A stretch of DNA of 63,032 nt from Paracoccus ravus (GTDB lineage Bacteria; Pseudomonadota; Alphaproteobacteria; Rhodobacterales; Rhodobacteraceae): positions 1 to 63,032 of the forward strand of contig NZ_SDEB01000022.1 of assembly GCF_004522175.1 (NCBI RefSeq). The letters are read 5' to 3'. This document shows positions 44,201-52,231 of the stretch, piece by piece (position 1 is the first letter of the stretch; each line of letters opens with the position of its first letter). The position numbers and the translations under genes were made by a program. Under the pieces are notes generated by a model. That model saw nothing but the letters and a program-made list of their open reading frames with translations. It did no database searches and was not told where the DNA came from.

Positions 44201-45106
44201 GTCTGCCTGCCAGCGCAGCGGCAGGACATTCATCCACATGCAGGGCACGCGCGCGGTCTTACTGCCGAAGCGCAGCGCATGGGGAATGCCCACGGCCCGT
44301 TCCCCGTCACCCGAGACGCGCGAAAGGTAATCGGTCGAAAGCAGCGTCAGGATGTCCGGCCAAGCCAGACCCAGATCCGTCGCGGCCTGCCGCAGCCTTA
44401 AGCGGAAGGCGGCATCGAGGTTGATGCGCATCCGGTGAAAGCCGTGGGCCGAGACGGGACGACCGCGCGACGGCGAGGCAACACGCTCCATCCCTGCCAT
44501 CTCGGCCCGCCAGAAGGCCGCATCCCGGTCGCGACGCGGCGCGGCGCGATAGGCGGCATCCTCGGCAATCGCCTCGCTCACCGAAAGAAACGGCTCGGGC
44601 GTGGGAATGCCTTGGGTCAGGGCCGAATAGATTTCGCCGACGCGGTTCGTCAGCAGCACCATGCCATAGCCGTCGATCACCAGATGATGCAGGCGCTGAT
44701 ACCAGAAATGCCGATCCGGGCTGAGCCGGAACAGGCAGAAGCGCGCCAGCTGATCATGCGCGAGATCAAGCGCCCGCGCGCTGTCTGAGGCCATCCGGGC
44801 CTTTGCCTCGGCCTCGGGATCGTCGCCGGCCGAAAGGTCGTCCCATTCCAGCACAGGCGGCTGCGTGACGCGCCATTGCGCGGGCTGACCATCGGCCGGG
44901 CCAAAGCGCGACAGCAGCACATCGCATTGCGCCACCATTGCCGCATGGGCATGGCGGAACAGATCAAGATCGAGCGTTCCGCGCAGTTCGACATATTGGC
45001 CGGTATTCAGGATCGGATTGGCCGGGTCGATGGACTGGGCAAACCACATGCCCTCCTGCGCTTCGGTCAGGGCCAAGGGTGGGCTGGTGGCAAGATCAAG
45101 GGTCAT
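41249..45106 (-). CDS. entF: enterobactin-synthetase-like NRPS EntF (C-A-T-TE)
   Basis: A 1285-residue non-ribosomal peptide synthetase, close to E. coli EntF in length. The condensation domain (about 1-430) has the active site HHLVIDG at 140-146. The adenylation domain (about 455-960) contains LFTSGSTGEPKG, FDVSVWELF, AAHFVPSML, VFCSGEAL and HNLYGPTEAAVDVS. The pocket residues these place (D-V-W-H-F-S-L-V-D, remembered from EntF) are the serine code. Then come YATGDL and NGKLDR, a thiolation domain with FFALGGDSLSAL, and a thioesterase with GWSVGG. It would join dihydroxybenzoate to Ser and cyclotrimerise it. ATG 45106 is chosen over an upstream TTG. Confidence 0.93.
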   Translation of the reverse strand: MTLDLATSPPLALTEAQEGMWFAQSIDPANPILNTGQYVELRGTLDLDLFRHAHAAMVAQCDVLLSRFGPADGQPAQWRVTQPPVLEWDDLSAGDDPEAEAKARMASDSARALDLAHDQLARFCLFRLSPDRHFWYQRLHHLVIDGYGMVLLTNRVGEIYSALTQGIPTPEPFLSVSEAIAEDAAYRAAPRRDRDAAFWRAEMAGMERVASPSRGRPVSAHGFHRMRINLDAAFRLRLRQAATDLGLAWPDILTLLSTDYLSRVSGDGERAVGIPHALRFGSKTARVPCMWMNVLPLRWQADENVPLAESLARGAAKLARIRRHGRYRSEQLRRDLHRTAAEDRLYGPIVNLQPFDVAPRFAGLRADLHILGAGAVDDLSVTFRGDGEASLALEIDSNPLLYSTDQTRSHAERLAAYLEAALVAARLADVQTVTPAEHARQIREVNATEHPLEATSLTALIEAQMAKHPASEAVRFGTTGLSYAELDLRSRALAERLVALGAGPGKLVAVALPRSEHLAVALVAVLRAGAAYVPLDPENPPARLARLLARTEAAILLAEATLDCDGQAVPLPPGNWPSRPAGLALPRPASDDLAYVLFTSGSTGEPKGVMIEHRAIVNRLLWMRAHYGFDASDRILQKTPITFDVSVWELFLPFICGGTLVLAPPGAHRDPMAIAALIRDNAITAAHFVPSMLSAFLASPGSAGLSPKRVFCSGEALAPEHRDRFHARIRAELHNLYGPTEAAVDVSFWEAGPQDDSAPLPIGDPVWNTRLYILDPLGRPVPQGVAGELFLGGVQLARGYLGQPELTAERFLADPFLPGERIYATGDLAMRREDGAVIYLGRRDHQVKIRGMRVELAEIEAALLSSGMLAEAAVLARQQGETAQLVAYVVPGADHAQEKLQSHLARNLPAHMIPSHIMALPALPVTANGKLDRVALPAPLAPSSGGMPAQGEVETTLARLYARVLSLPAPPLREADFFALGGDSLSALNLILSIAQEFGQDPGLGQIFETPVLSDLAAALQSRREDAGLGMVLTLRAAGRGAPLFLFHPAGGLGWCYRRLALGLDDRAVHALQSPLLGGGPLPASLRALAEIYTREISAIAPDGVIHLAGWSVGGVLAQEVAVQLQGLGRKLGLVALLDAYPAETWRSLPEQDESASLRALLAIAGHDPEAHPELDSRAKVVDFLRRGDSALAALPETVLDAVTRLVSGTNRLLRAHEHRRFDGPLLHLCAAGHSGHRFDPARWHSHARDLERIDLPLRHAEMISASAAGLICPELARRMRALEA

Positions 45107-45145
45107 GTGACAATCGTCCGGGCAGTCCAAGCGGGTCGCTAGAAT

Positions 45146-45159
45146 TGTTTAGTTAAACA
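45146..45159. promoter_or_regulatory. inverted repeat in the entF promoter region
   Basis: TGTTTA (45146-45151) and TAAACA (45154-45159) are separated by 2 bp. On the minus strand a TTGACT lies just upstream and partly overlaps it, so a bound protein would block or aid the entF promoter about 40 nt before the start. Confidence 0.4.
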
Positions 45160-45225
45160 GTCAAGAAGCCCTTTTGATCAACCCCAGACATAACGCGATG
45201 AAATCGCGAGGAAAACGCCGAACTC

Positions 45226-45245
45226 TGCGACAGATTGCGACAAAT
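45226..45245 (+). promoter_or_regulatory. 10-bp direct repeat (TGCGACARAT box) upstream of the YncE-like gene
   Basis: TGCGACAGAT followed directly by TGCGACAAAT. The same box, as TGCGACAAAT plus CGCTACAAAA, occurs before the TonB receptor gene at 46876. A 10-bp direct repeat is the kind of site bound by OmpR-family regulators; one is encoded at 49328. Confidence 0.6.
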
Positions 45246-45394
45246 ATGGGGCGAAATCTCTCTTGCGCCCCGAGCGGCGGAGTGGTTCTAGATCTGTATT
45301 CGCCAGCGATGATGCCAGCCTTATTCTCTGCCCCGGCCCGGCCCTGTTCGGGCCTGCGGCGGGATCGCATCATCTGGACGACAAGGAACCTGTC

Positions 45395-46798
45395 ATGTCG
45401 ACGCCTTTGATTTCCCGTATGCGGCTGATGCTTTGCGCATCGGCCCTGGCCCTGACCGCGACCGCGGGCGCGGGTCTTGCCGAGACGCATTTCACCAGGT
45501 CCCTGACCGAATTCCCGGGCCGTGTCTCGGCTTCGGGTGCCGAACGCGGTGCGCCGATCTACAAGGGCGGCAAGGCGGTCATCTCGGGCGAGAATCTGAT
45601 CCCGGGCCAGACCATCACGCTGATCCGCGGCGAAAAGACCCTGAACCCCGAGCCAATCACCGTGGACGACAGGGGCGAGTTCAGCCTGACCATCGACATC
45701 GATGCCGATGCCCAAACCGGCCTGCAGCCCGTGGTGGTCATTGCCGAGAATCCCGCCGCCGCCGAGGTGGTTCAGTTGAAGATCTCGCCCGAAGTGCCGG
45801 TCACGGGCGGCGACAAGTTCGAGATCGCCAGCGAGGCGGTGACGCGGGGCCTGTATCAGGTCAAGGCCAGCGAAGAGGGCGCGGTCTTCGTCACCGCCTC
45901 GGTCGGCCGCCCGCCGGTCAAGGAAGCCAAGCTCGTCAAGATCGACCCCGAGACGCTCAAGGTCGCGGCCGAGGCGGTTCCCGCCGCTGCCCCCGCGCGT
46001 GAGGATGGCAAGGATGGGGGGCTTTTCGCGGTCTATGGCGTCGATGTGGACAATGCCAATGGCAATGTCTGGGTCACCAATACCCGCCAGAACACCGCGA
46101 GCGTCTACAAGCAATCCGATCTGTCGCTGGTCAAGCAGTTCGAGCCCGGCGCGGTGCCCCATGCCCGCGACGTGATCGTGGACGAGGCCAATGGCCGCGC
46201 CTATGCCAGCGCCACCGGCACGCCCAATATCGAGGTCTTCGACATCAAGACGCTCGAGAAGCTCGAACCGATCACGCTGCAATCCAATGTGCGAGGCGAA
46301 GAGTTCTCGACCATGGCGCTGGATATCGACGAGGCGGGCGGCACGCTGGTCACCGTCAGCCTTTCGACCCCCGAGGCCGCAATCGTGGACCTGAAAACCG
46401 GCGAATCCAAGGTCATCACCCTGCCGGGGGTCAAGGCCGCCTCGGGCGTGGCCTATGATCCGCAGGACGGGCTGATCTTTGTCGCTTCGCAGGGCACCGA
46501 CAATCTGCTGATCGTCAAGGCCGAGACCGGCGAGGTGCTGCATGACGTGGCGGTCGGCGCGGGTGCGCTGAATGTGGCCTTCGAGCCGAAGAGCCGTCAC
46601 GCCTTTGTCGCCAATCGAGGCGCGGGCACGATCACGGTCGTCGATACTCAGGGCAATATCGTCGCCAATCTGGACGCGGGCAGCATGCCGAACCAGCTGC
46701 GCGCCGATGGCGAGGGCAATGTCTGGGCGGTCAATAAATCGCGCGGCGAGGACGATCCCGCAGGCGATCGCATCTGGCGTATCTCCCCCAAGATCTGA
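45395..46798 (+). CDS. secreted YncE-like beta-propeller protein
   Basis: A 467-residue protein with a Sec signal peptide (ASALALTATAGAGLAE) cut near residue 30. Residues about 35-150 form an extra N-terminal domain (GKAVISGENLIPGQTITLIRGE, VVIAENPAAAEVVQL). The rest is a seven-bladed propeller with YVTN-like repeats (GVDVDNANGNVWVTNTRQN, VDEANGRAYASATGTPNIEVFD, YDPQDGLIFVASQGTDNLLIV, AFEPKSRHAFVANRGAGTITVVD). E. coli yncE is likewise near a TonB receptor gene; its role is unknown. ATG 45395 follows AAGGAAC. A terminator follows at 46820. Confidence 0.82.
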   Translation: MSTPLISRMRLMLCASALALTATAGAGLAETHFTRSLTEFPGRVSASGAERGAPIYKGGKAVISGENLIPGQTITLIRGEKTLNPEPITVDDRGEFSLTIDIDADAQTGLQPVVVIAENPAAAEVVQLKISPEVPVTGGDKFEIASEAVTRGLYQVKASEEGAVFVTASVGRPPVKEAKLVKIDPETLKVAAEAVPAAAPAREDGKDGGLFAVYGVDVDNANGNVWVTNTRQNTASVYKQSDLSLVKQFEPGAVPHARDVIVDEANGRAYASATGTPNIEVFDIKTLEKLEPITLQSNVRGEEFSTMALDIDEAGGTLVTVSLSTPEAAIVDLKTGESKVITLPGVKAASGVAYDPQDGLIFVASQGTDNLLIVKAETGEVLHDVAVGAGALNVAFEPKSRHAFVANRGAGTITVVDTQGNIVANLDAGSMPNQLRADGEGNVWAVNKSRGEDDPAGDRIWRISPKI

Positions 46799-46819
46799 AA
46801 CCGCGTTTCTCATGCAGAC

Positions 46820-46855
46820 ACGCTTCGCGGCAGGCGCCGCGAAGCGTTCTTGTTT
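46820..46855 (+). terminator. intrinsic terminator after the YncE-like gene
   Basis: ACGCTTCGCGGC (46820-46831) pairs perfectly with GCCGCGAAGCGT (46836-46847) around AGGC and is followed by TCTTGTTT. Confidence 0.8.
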
Positions 46856-46875
46856 GAGGTGAGACATGTCAGCCT

Positions 46876-46895
46876 TGCGACAAATCGCTACAAAA
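46876..46895 (+). promoter_or_regulatory. 10-bp direct repeat (TGCGACAAAT box) upstream of the receptor gene
   Basis: TGCGACAAAT followed by CGCTACAAAA, matching the box at 45226-45245 in sequence and spacing. It lies about 100 bp before the receptor start. Shared placement suggests common control of the beta-propeller and receptor genes. Confidence 0.6.
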
Positions 46896-46996
46896 AATGT
46901 CAGGATCATGCATTGAATCCCGGGATCACAAATGCTTGAAGCGGGCCAGCCCGCGCCAAGCCAGCTATTTCCCGCCTCAATTCCAGGAAAACAGCT

Positions 46997-49258
46997 ATGG
47001 CGACGCCCTTTTTGCGCCCTGCCTCCGGCACGGCTCTATGTCTTCTGATGTCCCTTCCCTTCCTTGCCGGTGCAGGCATCGCCCAAGAGGTGGCCGCATC
47101 GGATGAAAACGGCGTCGTGCTGCAAGAGGTCGTGCTGTCGGCCGAGGAACAGAACAAACAGGCGCTTGGCGTGTCCCAGATCACCGAAGCGGATCTGGAA
47201 AAGACCCCGGTGGTGAACGATATCTCGGAAATCGTCCGCAAGATGCCGGGCGTCAACCTGACCGGCAACAATACCAGCGGCCAGCGCGGCAACAACCGCC
47301 AGATCGACATTCGCGGCATGGGTCCGGAAAACACCCTGATCCTGATCGACGGCAAGCCGGTCATGTCCCGCAATGCCGTCAAGATGAGCCGTGGCGGCGA
47401 ACGCGACACCCGCGGCGACAGCAACTGGGTTCCGGCCGAGCTGATCGAGCGGATCGAGGTCATCCGCGGCCCGGCGGCGGCGCGTTACGGCTCGGGTGCT
47501 TCGGGCGGCGTGGTCAATATCATCACCAAGCGCCCCGAGACCCTGACCGGGCAGGTCAGCATGCATACGACCCAGCCCGAGAGCAGCAAGGAAGGCGCGA
47601 CCAATCGCATGAACTTCATGCTGGCCGGTCCCGCGGGCAAGGATTTCACCTTCCGCGCCTATGGCAACTACAACCGAACGGATCCCGATGACGCGGACAT
47701 CAACCCGCCGCGCTATGACGAGGAGGGTGTCGAAGAGCCGCCGATGGCGGGGACCGAGGGTGTCGTCAACAAGGACATCAGCACTCTTCTGAGCTGGCAC
47801 GTCATCGAGGGCCACCAGGTCGATCTGGAATGGAACTTCTCGCGTCAGGGCAACCTTTACGCGGGCGACACGCGTTCGGGGGCGACCGATGCGCAGTATG
47901 ACGACCTACTGGGCGAGGAAACCAACCGGATGTATCGCAGCACGCTGGCGATCACCCATCGCGGCGAATATGATTTCGGCGAGTCGAACAGCTACCTGCA
48001 ATGGGAAAACACCCGCAACTCGCGCCTCTGCTCCGGCATGGCGGGCGGTCCAGAGGACAGCATCGACATGACCTGCATCGACACGGATGGCGATGGCGAG
48101 GGTGATGCGACGGGCTTCCAGACCATCACGCTGGACAATATCACCGCAAAGACCGAATGGATCCTGCCGATGCAACTGGCGGGTCGCGCCAGCCGCGTGA
48201 CCTTTGGCGCGGAATATCGCGGCGAGTTCATGGACGATCCTCACACGATCGGCCTCGATATCGCGGATGACGGTGTTGCCGATGAAAGCGGCGTCGATCC
48301 CGATCCGGCGAACCGCGATCCGGAAACCGAGCAGAACACCATCGGCCTTTACGCCGAGGCCAATATCGAATGGTCCGATCAGCTGACGCTGACGCCCGGC
48401 CTGCGCTTTGACTATAACGACAATTTCGGCTCGAACTGGTCGCCCAGCCTGAATGCGGAATATGCCTTCAGCGACGAATGGAGGATGAAGCTGGGCGTCG
48501 CGCGGGCGTTCAAGACGCCGAACCTGTTCCAGTTGAATCCGAACTACGTCTATCGCACCCGCGGCAATGGCTGCCCCTATATCGACGGTGAACAGGTCGG
48601 TGGTCCCTGCTATGTGCTGGGCAACCCGGATCTGGAAGCCGAGCGCAGCTGGAACAAGGAAATCGGCGTCGCCTATCAAGGTCAGAACGGCATCAACGGC
48701 AGCCTGACCTATTTCCATAACGATTATGACAACCGCATCGGCTCGGGCACCTACCAGTATAATACCGGGGCGGAATCGAACCGGCTCTATCGCTGGGAGA
48801 ACCAGAAGAATGCAGTGATCTCGGGGATCGAGGGCAATTTCTCGACCTCGCTGGGTGACCGCTTTGCCTTCAACGCGAACTTCACCAAGATGATCAAATC
48901 CGAGATGGAGAACGGCCAGCCGCTGAGCCTTGTTCCGGATTACACGGTGAACTCGTCGCTCGACTGGTTCGCCAGCGATGCGATCACCGTGACCCTTGCC
49001 GCCACCCATTACGGCGAGATCGAGGCCACTTCGGTCAACCCGACTACCGGCGCGGATTACGAGGATCCGGATTCCCGCGAGCCCTATACGCTGGTCAATC
49101 TGGGGGCGACATGGGGCATGACCGAAAAGGCACATCTCTCGGCCGGGATCACCAACCTCTTCGACAAGACGATCCTGCGCACCAATTCGGGTGATGGCGC
49201 GAATACGTTCAACGAACCCGGACGGGCGTTCTACATGACATTGACCTCGACCTTCTGA
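46997..49258 (+). CDS. fepA: TonB-dependent ferric enterobactin-type receptor (FepA/PfeA family)
   Basis: A 753-residue outer-membrane receptor. It has a signal peptide (LCLLMSLPFLAGAGIA) and a plug domain (about 35-185) with DIRGMGPENTLILIDGKPV and GERDTRGDSNWVPAELIERIEVIRGPAAARYG, the segment most diagnostic of FepA, PfeA and IroN. A 22-strand barrel follows, and the last residue is an aromatic Phe in YMTLTSTF, as outer-membrane proteins require. A loop has paired Cys (CSGMAGG to DMTCID and CPYIDG to GPCYV). It imports ferric enterobactin-like chelates with TonB energy; tonB/exbBD are not in the window. Start ATG follows AGGAAAACAGCT. Confidence 0.92.
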   Translation: MATPFLRPASGTALCLLMSLPFLAGAGIAQEVAASDENGVVLQEVVLSAEEQNKQALGVSQITEADLEKTPVVNDISEIVRKMPGVNLTGNNTSGQRGNNRQIDIRGMGPENTLILIDGKPVMSRNAVKMSRGGERDTRGDSNWVPAELIERIEVIRGPAAARYGSGASGGVVNIITKRPETLTGQVSMHTTQPESSKEGATNRMNFMLAGPAGKDFTFRAYGNYNRTDPDDADINPPRYDEEGVEEPPMAGTEGVVNKDISTLLSWHVIEGHQVDLEWNFSRQGNLYAGDTRSGATDAQYDDLLGEETNRMYRSTLAITHRGEYDFGESNSYLQWENTRNSRLCSGMAGGPEDSIDMTCIDTDGDGEGDATGFQTITLDNITAKTEWILPMQLAGRASRVTFGAEYRGEFMDDPHTIGLDIADDGVADESGVDPDPANRDPETEQNTIGLYAEANIEWSDQLTLTPGLRFDYNDNFGSNWSPSLNAEYAFSDEWRMKLGVARAFKTPNLFQLNPNYVYRTRGNGCPYIDGEQVGGPCYVLGNPDLEAERSWNKEIGVAYQGQNGINGSLTYFHNDYDNRIGSGTYQYNTGAESNRLYRWENQKNAVISGIEGNFSTSLGDRFAFNANFTKMIKSEMENGQPLSLVPDYTVNSSLDWFASDAITVTLAATHYGEIEATSVNPTTGADYEDPDSREPYTLVNLGATWGMTEKAHLSAGITNLFDKTILRTNSGDGANTFNEPGRAFYMTLTSTF

Positions 49259-49284
49259 TCCCGCGGGATCGACCCTGAAGATCC

Positions 49285-49309
49285 GCGACGGCGCTTTCGG
49301 CGCCGTCGC
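49285..49309 (+). terminator. hairpin between receptor and two-component genes
   Basis: GCGACGGCGC (49285-49294) pairs with GCGCCGTCGC (49300-49309). No T-run follows, so it may attenuate rather than end transcription into the regulator genes 19 nt later. Confidence 0.5.
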
Positions 49310-49327
49310 CTGCCATTTGCGGACTTG

Positions 49328-50053
49328 ATGACGATGACCGATGTCAAAGAACCCAAGATCCTGATCGTGGATGACGCGCGCGACATCCGCGAGCCGCTTG
49401 GCGTCTATCTGCGCCGTCAGGGGCTGCGAACGCGGCTCGCCGGCGACGCGGCCGAGGCAAGGCGGGCGCTGGCCGAAGAGCCCGTGCATCTGGTCATTCT
49501 GGACCTGATGATGCCGGGAGAGGGCGGGCTGAGCCTGTGCCGGGACCTGACCCGCGACCGCCGCCTGCCGGTGATCCTTCTGACCGCGCGGACTGCGCCC
49601 GAGGATCGGGTGACGGGGCTTGAAACAGGCGCGGATGACTATGTGACCAAACCCTTCGATCCGAGGGAATTGCTGGCCCGGATCCGCGCCGTCTTGCGCC
49701 GCGCACCACCCGGGCAACCCGCGGTCATCCTGAAGCAGCGCCGCTTTGCCGGTCTTACCCATGACCCCCATCGTCGCGCCGTGATCCTTGCGGATGGCAG
49801 CAGCGTCGAACTGACCAGCGGCGAGGATCGGCTGCTCAGCCTCTTGCTGGACCAGCCGTGGCAGGTCCAGTCCCGCGCCCGGCTTCTGGACCTGCTCCAC
49901 GGCCGCGAGGCGCGCGCCTATGACCGCGCCGTGGACAACACGATCAGCCGCCTGCGTCACAAGATCGAGACGGTCCCAAGGAACCCCGTGCTGATCATGA
50001 CGCAATGGGGCGGCGGCTACTGGCTTGCGGCCGAGGTCGAGGCTGTGCCGTGA
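49328..50053 (+). CDS. OmpR-family response regulator (PfeR-like)
   Basis: A 241-residue regulator. Receiver: ILIVDDARD, Asp in LVILDLMMPGEG, Lys in DYVTKPFDP. Winged helix: LTSGEDRLLSLLLDQPWQVQSRARLLDLLHGREA, NTISRLRHKIE and WGGGYWLA. ATG 49328 is preferred to TTG 49325; ATG 49334 is also possible. It follows the receptor gene and overlaps the kinase by 4 nt. In Pseudomonas, PfeR/PfeS beside pfeA senses enterobactin, so a similar local role is likely here, with the direct-repeat boxes as candidate targets (inference). Confidence 0.88.
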   Translation: MTMTDVKEPKILIVDDARDIREPLGVYLRRQGLRTRLAGDAAEARRALAEEPVHLVILDLMMPGEGGLSLCRDLTRDRRLPVILLTARTAPEDRVTGLETGADDYVTKPFDPRELLARIRAVLRRAPPGQPAVILKQRRFAGLTHDPHRRAVILADGSSVELTSGEDRLLSLLLDQPWQVQSRARLLDLLHGREARAYDRAVDNTISRLRHKIETVPRNPVLIMTQWGGGYWLAAEVEAVP

Positions 50054-51387
50054 GAAACTGGCTGGAGCGGATCAAACCCGACGGGCTGGCCGCACGATTT
50101 TCGGTCCTGCTTGTCCTTGCGCTGATCGGAGCCAACCTGATCGCGGCGCTGCTTCTGGCGCGCGAGGGGTCGTCCTTTGACCGGGCAATGCGTTTGCAGG
50201 GCGATGCGCATCGCCTGGCCGCGCTGATCGAGGCGCTGGAACATGCCGAGCCCGCCACGGCGCTGGCGCTGCCGCAGCGCAGCTCGACCGGCTTCACGCG
50301 CTTTTCGGTCGATGCGGCACCGCTGGCTCTGGCGCATATGGGGCGTCTGCCTGTCCAGGAGGCCGGCCTTGCGGCCCAATTGCCGCAGCGAAAAATCGAG
50401 ATCCGCGAAGTCGGAGCGGCCCCGGATGCCGCGGACCGAGTTCCCTTGCTGCTGGTTTCCGTGTTGCTCGAGGACGGGTTCCATGCCGGGCAATGGCTGA
50501 ATGCGCTGGCCTATCCCTTGCCCTCGCGGCAGGCTTGGAAATGGAAGCTCGGCTTCTTTGCGCCCTTGGCCGCCTCGCTTCTGGGCACACTTCTGGTCGG
50601 GGTGGTCTTTATCCGGCGCATGACGCGCCCGCTGAGCGATCTGGCCGAGGCCGCGCGCGCGGCGGGGCGCGGGGACCGTTCGGCACGGGTCCGCGAATGT
50701 GGCGCAAGCGAGATCCGCAATGCCGCCGCCGCCTTCAACGACATGCAACGCCGCATCGCAAGCTTTGATGCCGAAAGGATGCGTCTTCTGGCCGCTGTCG
50801 GCCATGACCTGCGCACGCCGATCACCGGGCTGCGCATTCGCGCCGAACTGCTCGACGAGGATGAGCAGCGACACGACATGATCCGCATCCTCGATGACAT
50901 GGCCGTCATGGCCGAGGAATTGCTGCATGTGACAGCCCCGGGCTCTGCGGTCGAGGACATGCAGATCTGCGACCTGGACCTGATGCTTGCCCAGCTTTGC
51001 GCGGATCGTGGAGTCTCGTACCAGCCCGGCGATGCATTGCAGCTGAGGTTGCGGCCCGTCGCCATGCGCCGCGCCATCGGCAATGTCCTTGACAATGCCT
51101 TGCGCTATGCCGGCCCCCCAGCCGTTCGACTGCGGCGCGATGCCGGCGGGGCGCAGATCCGGATCGAGGATCGCGGGCCGGGCATTCCCGACTCCATCAT
51201 CCACGAGGTCTGCGAGCCCTTCATGCGTGCCGAGGCGAGCCGTTCTTATGAAACCGGCGGGATCGGCCTTGGGCTTTCCATCGCCCGGGACGTGATCCGG
51301 GATCATGGTGGCACATTGGCCCTGCGCAACCGCACGCAAGGCGGGCTGAGCGTCGAGATCCGCCTGCCGCAACATCAGGCGACATGA
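50050..51387 (+). CDS. sensor histidine kinase (PfeS-like)
   Basis: A 445-residue EnvZ-type kinase from GTG 50050, which overlaps the regulator stop (GTGA). Two membrane helices (about 13-35 and 160-185) enclose a periplasmic sensor of roughly 120 residues. HAMP (about 186-240: RRMTRPLSDLAEAARAAG) is followed by HisKA VGHDLRTPITGLRI (His near 255) and HATPase with NVLDNALRYAG, EDRGPGIP and GGIGLGLSIARDVI. All catalytic boxes are present. The periplasmic domain would sense the siderophore or the receptor state. Confidence 0.9.
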   Translation: MRNWLERIKPDGLAARFSVLLVLALIGANLIAALLLAREGSSFDRAMRLQGDAHRLAALIEALEHAEPATALALPQRSSTGFTRFSVDAAPLALAHMGRLPVQEAGLAAQLPQRKIEIREVGAAPDAADRVPLLLVSVLLEDGFHAGQWLNALAYPLPSRQAWKWKLGFFAPLAASLLGTLLVGVVFIRRMTRPLSDLAEAARAAGRGDRSARVRECGASEIRNAAAAFNDMQRRIASFDAERMRLLAAVGHDLRTPITGLRIRAELLDEDEQRHDMIRILDDMAVMAEELLHVTAPGSAVEDMQICDLDLMLAQLCADRGVSYQPGDALQLRLRPVAMRRAIGNVLDNALRYAGPPAVRLRRDAGGAQIRIEDRGPGIPDSIIHEVCEPFMRAEASRSYETGGIGLGLSIARDVIRDHGGTLALRNRTQGGLSVEIRLPQHQAT

Positions 51388-51442
51388 AACACCCTGCTCT
51401 CATGTCCAAATTCGCCCCCAGACCAAATCCAAGGACGCACGC

Positions 51443-52024
51443 ATGACAAAGGCCCGAACAGATCTTTTCGACAGCCCGGCCTCATATGGGCGGGTGACGC
51501 GGTTCCTGCACTGGAGCATTGCCGGGCTGCTGGCATGGCAGCTTCTGGTCATGGGGCTGAAATTGATCTTCGGCCGCCAGCCGTTCCTGTCGCCGCTTGT
51601 GGCCTCGCATCAGCCGGTCGGAACGGTCCTGTTCGTGCTGATTGCCTTGCGCCTTGTCTGGGCGGTGGTGAACCGCCGCCGCCGCCCGCCCCATGGCACG
51701 GGGCCGCTGGGTCTGGCCGTGGTGATCGGGCATGCGCTGCTCTATCTGCTGATGCTCGCCGTGCCGCTCGCCGCGCTGCTGCGCGTCTATGGCAGCGAGC
51801 GGGCCTTTCGGCCCTTCGGGATCGAGCTGTTCGCGGCCCGCGACGCCGAGATCGGCTGGATGGTCGAAATGGGCGCTGCGCTTCATGGCGAATTGGGCTG
51901 GGTGCTTGCGGCCCTGATACTGGGCCATGTCGCCATGGTGGCGGTCCATGAAAGAGTGTGGCGCGACGGGACGCTGGCGCGCATGGCACCGCAGAAACGG
52001 AAGCGGGACCGGGTGCTGGGATGA
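51443..52024 (+). CDS. cytochrome b561 family protein
   Basis: A 193-residue membrane protein with four helices. Haem-ligand histidines are expected at RFLHWSIAGLLAWQ, SHQPVGTVLF, VVIGHALLYLLML and AALHGELGWVL. Family members pass electrons from quinol to acceptors such as superoxide or, in some cases, ferric compounds. It lies 55 nt after the kinase gene, preceded by AAGGACGCACGC, inside the siderophore locus. A role in reducing imported ferric iron is attractive but only inference. Confidence 0.85.
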   Translation: MTKARTDLFDSPASYGRVTRFLHWSIAGLLAWQLLVMGLKLIFGRQPFLSPLVASHQPVGTVLFVLIALRLVWAVVNRRRRPPHGTGPLGLAVVIGHALLYLLMLAVPLAALLRVYGSERAFRPFGIELFAARDAEIGWMVEMGAALHGELGWVLAALILGHVAMVAVHERVWRDGTLARMAPQKRKRDRVLG

Positions 52025-52136
52025 ACCTCTCGTGAGCATGCGTGCCGCGCCGATTTCCCGATTGACTGCCAAAGGGGTTTTGGTCAGTAAACAGGGTGTC
52101 GCGGTGCCTGTACCCTCGGGCCATGCGATCTCTCTC

Positions 52137-52154
52137 ATGCATCCGTGGATGCAT
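52137..52154. promoter_or_regulatory. 18-bp palindrome upstream of entC
   Basis: ATGCATCC, GT, GGATGCAT: an 8-bp perfect inverted repeat around 2 bp, 78 nt before the entC start. A TTGACT is present at 52062-52067 with a poor -10. It could be a repressor or activator site for the entCBA genes. Confidence 0.45.
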
Positions 52155-52231
52155 CTCAGGACCAGCCAGCCCTCGCCAGCCCATCCTTGTTTCATTGCAC
52201 CCGCCGGGTGCCTGACGGAGCTGTCCTTGTT

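Noticed and set aside
47906..50005. 699-codon frame antisense to the receptor and response regulator
   Set aside because: Shadow of two well-supported genes; no domain features.
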